NCBI GenBank assembly: GCA_949127685.1
Contig: CASBPW010000283.1
Span: 1-7,198, forward strand
Reading direction: 5' to 3'
Origin: Candidatus Sivonenia alaskensis PMM_0068
GTDB lineage: Bacteria; Cyanobacteriota; Cyanobacteriia; Gloeobacterales; PMM-0068
Length of the DNA stretch: 7,198 nt
Shown in pieces: positions 5,723 through 7,198 of this stretch. A model generated the notes under the pieces. It worked only from the letters and a program-made list of their open reading frames with translations. It searched no databases and had not been told where the DNA came from. A program made the translations under genes and the position numbers. The stretch's first letter is position 1, and every line of letters starts with the position of its first letter.

Positions 5723-6967
5723 TCACCTTCCTGTAAAAATTTCAGCTGTTTGCTCAAAAAGATTCCGCACTTCACCATTCCCAACGTAATGTGTCAGCAA
5801 ATGGTAGTTATGTAACTCTTTGCGTACACGGCCCGCAACAATTGCTGGATGAATTCCTAACTCATGCGCAAGGTTGACTATATCCACTGGCCTTGGGTTA
5901 GAGCGAATCGTACTTTGATTCCATATATCAGATGGAATTAAGACATCTTGTGCCCACTGATCTGCTTCAGATTCTTTGTTGTCGATCTCTACTATTTCCA
6001 CAGCTCCTAGGCTGAGATCATCAATAAAAATAGCGTCTGTCTTTCCATGCATATGCAACGTAATATGAGCTAGTTCATGACATAAACAGAACCAAAAATT
6101 GTCCAATCGGTCATAACGAAGTGTTAGTCCAATCACTGGTGTACCATCAGGGAGCTTCAAAGCAACACCATCCAGATGGGTACGAGGAAGGTGGGGGAGG
6201 TAAATTAGATGAATTCCATGATTTGCAAGATATTCCTTCGCAAGTTTTGGTCCTTCCTTTGACCAACTCAGCTTTACTAAGCTTTGGGCAACCTCCTTTG
6301 TTATCATCCCTTCCTGATAGGTTGTCAGCAATGGCGTCTCACGGGCTACCGCAAGAAGCTGCCAACACCAGGTCTTCAACGCATAGAGATCCATATTCGC
6401 GTTCTGTCGAGCACCATCATTTTTGCGATAGCGCATAGCAGGCAGAGCAGTATAGCCCCCAGCTCTTTCAATTAAGCTGCGCATAATTTCTTCTGCCCTA
6501 TCTTTTAGATCGCGCCCTTTTTCAATCCATCCCAGCTTGGCCATCGCCATTAAAGGGAATCTTGACCAATCGATTTCTTCCACTGTCTCAGGAAGTGCTG
6601 CTCCCGAATGACGCAAAAGAACTTCTGCAGGTATACCCAAATGTTCATGAAGAGCCCGGATCATTTGTAGTGTCAGAGTACGCTTACCAGATAGAACTTC
6701 CGAAACCTTGGCTCGGCTCCCTATGAACGGAACAACATCGCGTGGTGATAAGCCTGCCTGCTCCATGCGGAAACGGATTGCTTCGATTGGATCAGGCAAG
6801 TCTATAGGGAAGTGCTGGTCTTCATAGAGCTCAACCAACGTCGCAAGCACTTCAAGCTCATCAACTTCAGGTGTTCCTTCCTCTGCATCCATAAGAGACT
6901 CAATCCGCGTCAGCGCGGACTGGTAGTCTTCATCCGATCTGATCGGTTTAATAGCGGTGTTCATCAT
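5723..6967 (-). CDS. HigA-type antitoxin fused to an ImmA/IrrE-family zinc peptidase
   Basis: A 414-residue protein in two parts. Residues 1-120 are a complete HigA antitoxin: a helical N-terminal region (DEDYQSALTRIESLMDAEEG, 12-31) and an Xre-type helix-turn-helix (about 73-112) with the hallmark IGSRAKVSEVLSGKRTLTL, very close to E. coli HigA. Residues from about 220 to 395 resemble ImmA/IrrE (M78) metallopeptidases: H297-E-L-A-H301 supplies two zinc ligands and the catalytic glutamate, and KESEADQWAQDVLIP (331-345) matches the E-x-EA-x-x-x-A element giving the third ligand (E332 or E334). A helical segment (about 132-215) joins them. In known systems HigA binds HigB and represses the operon, while ImmA/IrrE peptidases cleave a repressor on a signal. 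I infer that the peptidase controls this antitoxin or a related regulator. The ATG overlaps the upstream higB stop (ATGA), so the two are translationally coupled. Confidence 0.93.
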   Translation of the reverse strand: MMNTAIKPIRSDEDYQSALTRIESLMDAEEGTPEVDELEVLATLVELYEDQHFPIDLPDPIEAIRFRMEQAGLSPRDVVPFIGSRAKVSEVLSGKRTLTLQMIRALHEHLGIPAEVLLRHSGAALPETVEEIDWSRFPLMAMAKLGWIEKGRDLKDRAEEIMRSLIERAGGYTALPAMRYRKNDGARQNANMDLYALKTWCWQLLAVARETPLLTTYQEGMITKEVAQSLVKLSWSKEGPKLAKEYLANHGIHLIYLPHLPRTHLDGVALKLPDGTPVIGLTLRYDRLDNFWFCLCHELAHITLHMHGKTDAIFIDDLSLGAVEIVEIDNKESEADQWAQDVLIPSDIWNQSTIRSNPRPVDIVNLAHELGIHPAIVAGRVRKELHNYHLLTHYVGNGEVRNLFEQTAEIFTGR

Positions 6968-7198
6968 ATTGTCTCCGGATCAATCTTGTCGTACTGCCTA
7001 TGGGCCCCGATAAAGCGGATGTAAACGACCTTCCCTGGGAAATTGATACGAACCACAAGCCGATACTTGTTCCCAGCAATGTTGAATACCACACGGCCAT
7101 TTTTCAGGATGCTTGCATTTCCGTATTGCTCCTTTATTTCGGCAGGATTTGCCCAACGAGCTTTCTTCGCCTCGTAATACCAGGATTCTAATGGACCC
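6964..7198 (-). CDS. higB: HigB-family mRNA interferase toxin, 5' partial
   Basis: Seventy-seven C-terminal residues are present; the 5' end lies beyond the right edge and I estimate about 20 residues are missing. The match to the HigB toxin family (RelE-like fold) is strong along its whole length: PLESWYYEAKKARWANPAEI, QYGNASIL, GRVVFNIAGNKYRLVVRI and VVYIRFIGAHRQYDKID, in the family's order. HigB toxins cut mRNA on the ribosome when free of HigA. The stop TGA at 6966-6964 overlaps the antitoxin ATG at 6967-6965. Toxin-first order is typical of higBA operons. The shared, probably autorepressed promoter must lie outside the window. Confidence 0.92.
   Translation of the reverse strand, partial: GPLESWYYEAKKARWANPAEIKEQYGNASILKNGRVVFNIAGNKYRLVVRINFPGKVVYIRFIGAHRQYDKIDPETI

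Noticed and set aside
6121..6438. 105-codon plus-strand frame opposite the antitoxin-peptidase gene
   Set aside because: It is antisense to a clearly recognised protein and shows no family features of its own.

Overview
This 7.2 kb window looks chromosomal and cyanobacterial. The left end carries the C-terminal part of a photosystem I PsaF protein, followed by a PsaJ-type small subunit. A GCGATCGC octamer (HIP1-like, common in cyanobacteria) lies inside the gene at 3559-4197. PsaF has an unusually long segment between its two lumenal cysteines, and its small partner is short and divergent. Both recall thylakoid-lacking Gloeobacterales, whose photosystem I has atypical PsaF loops and a PsaZ subunit in place of PsaJ. 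The lineage call is inference; cyanobacterial origin is firm.

Layout. Positions 1-871 (+): psaF (5' end outside the window) and psaJ/psaZ-like gene, 16 nt apart, surely one operon. Positions 872-961: a perfect 20-bp palindrome, then a strong bidirectional terminator shared with the convergent hup gene (962-1252, -). Positions 1253-1687: apparently non-coding, with one small hyphenated palindrome. From here on, everything is on the minus strand, so transcription runs right to left: mrdA/PBP2 (1688-3484), a secreted glycine-zipper protein (3559-4197), a 322-bp spacer with a candidate promoter, pheS (4520-5512), and finally a toxin-antitoxin operon at the right edge. This operon is a HigB toxin (5' end cut off by the window edge) overlapping by ATGA a 414-residue HigA antitoxin fused to an ImmA/IrrE-type zinc peptidase (5723-6967).

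How the parts relate. The left end serves photosynthesis, the middle holds housekeeping functions (nucleoid protein, peptidoglycan synthesis, envelope protein, phenylalanyl-tRNA synthetase), and the right end is an accessory module. The two most interesting items are the antitoxin-peptidase fusion, which suggests proteolytic control of a HigBA system, and the PsaF N-terminus, which resembles the start of cytochrome c550 (PsbV) with its haem site destroyed, joined to PsaF by a repetitive Ala/Pro/Glu linker.
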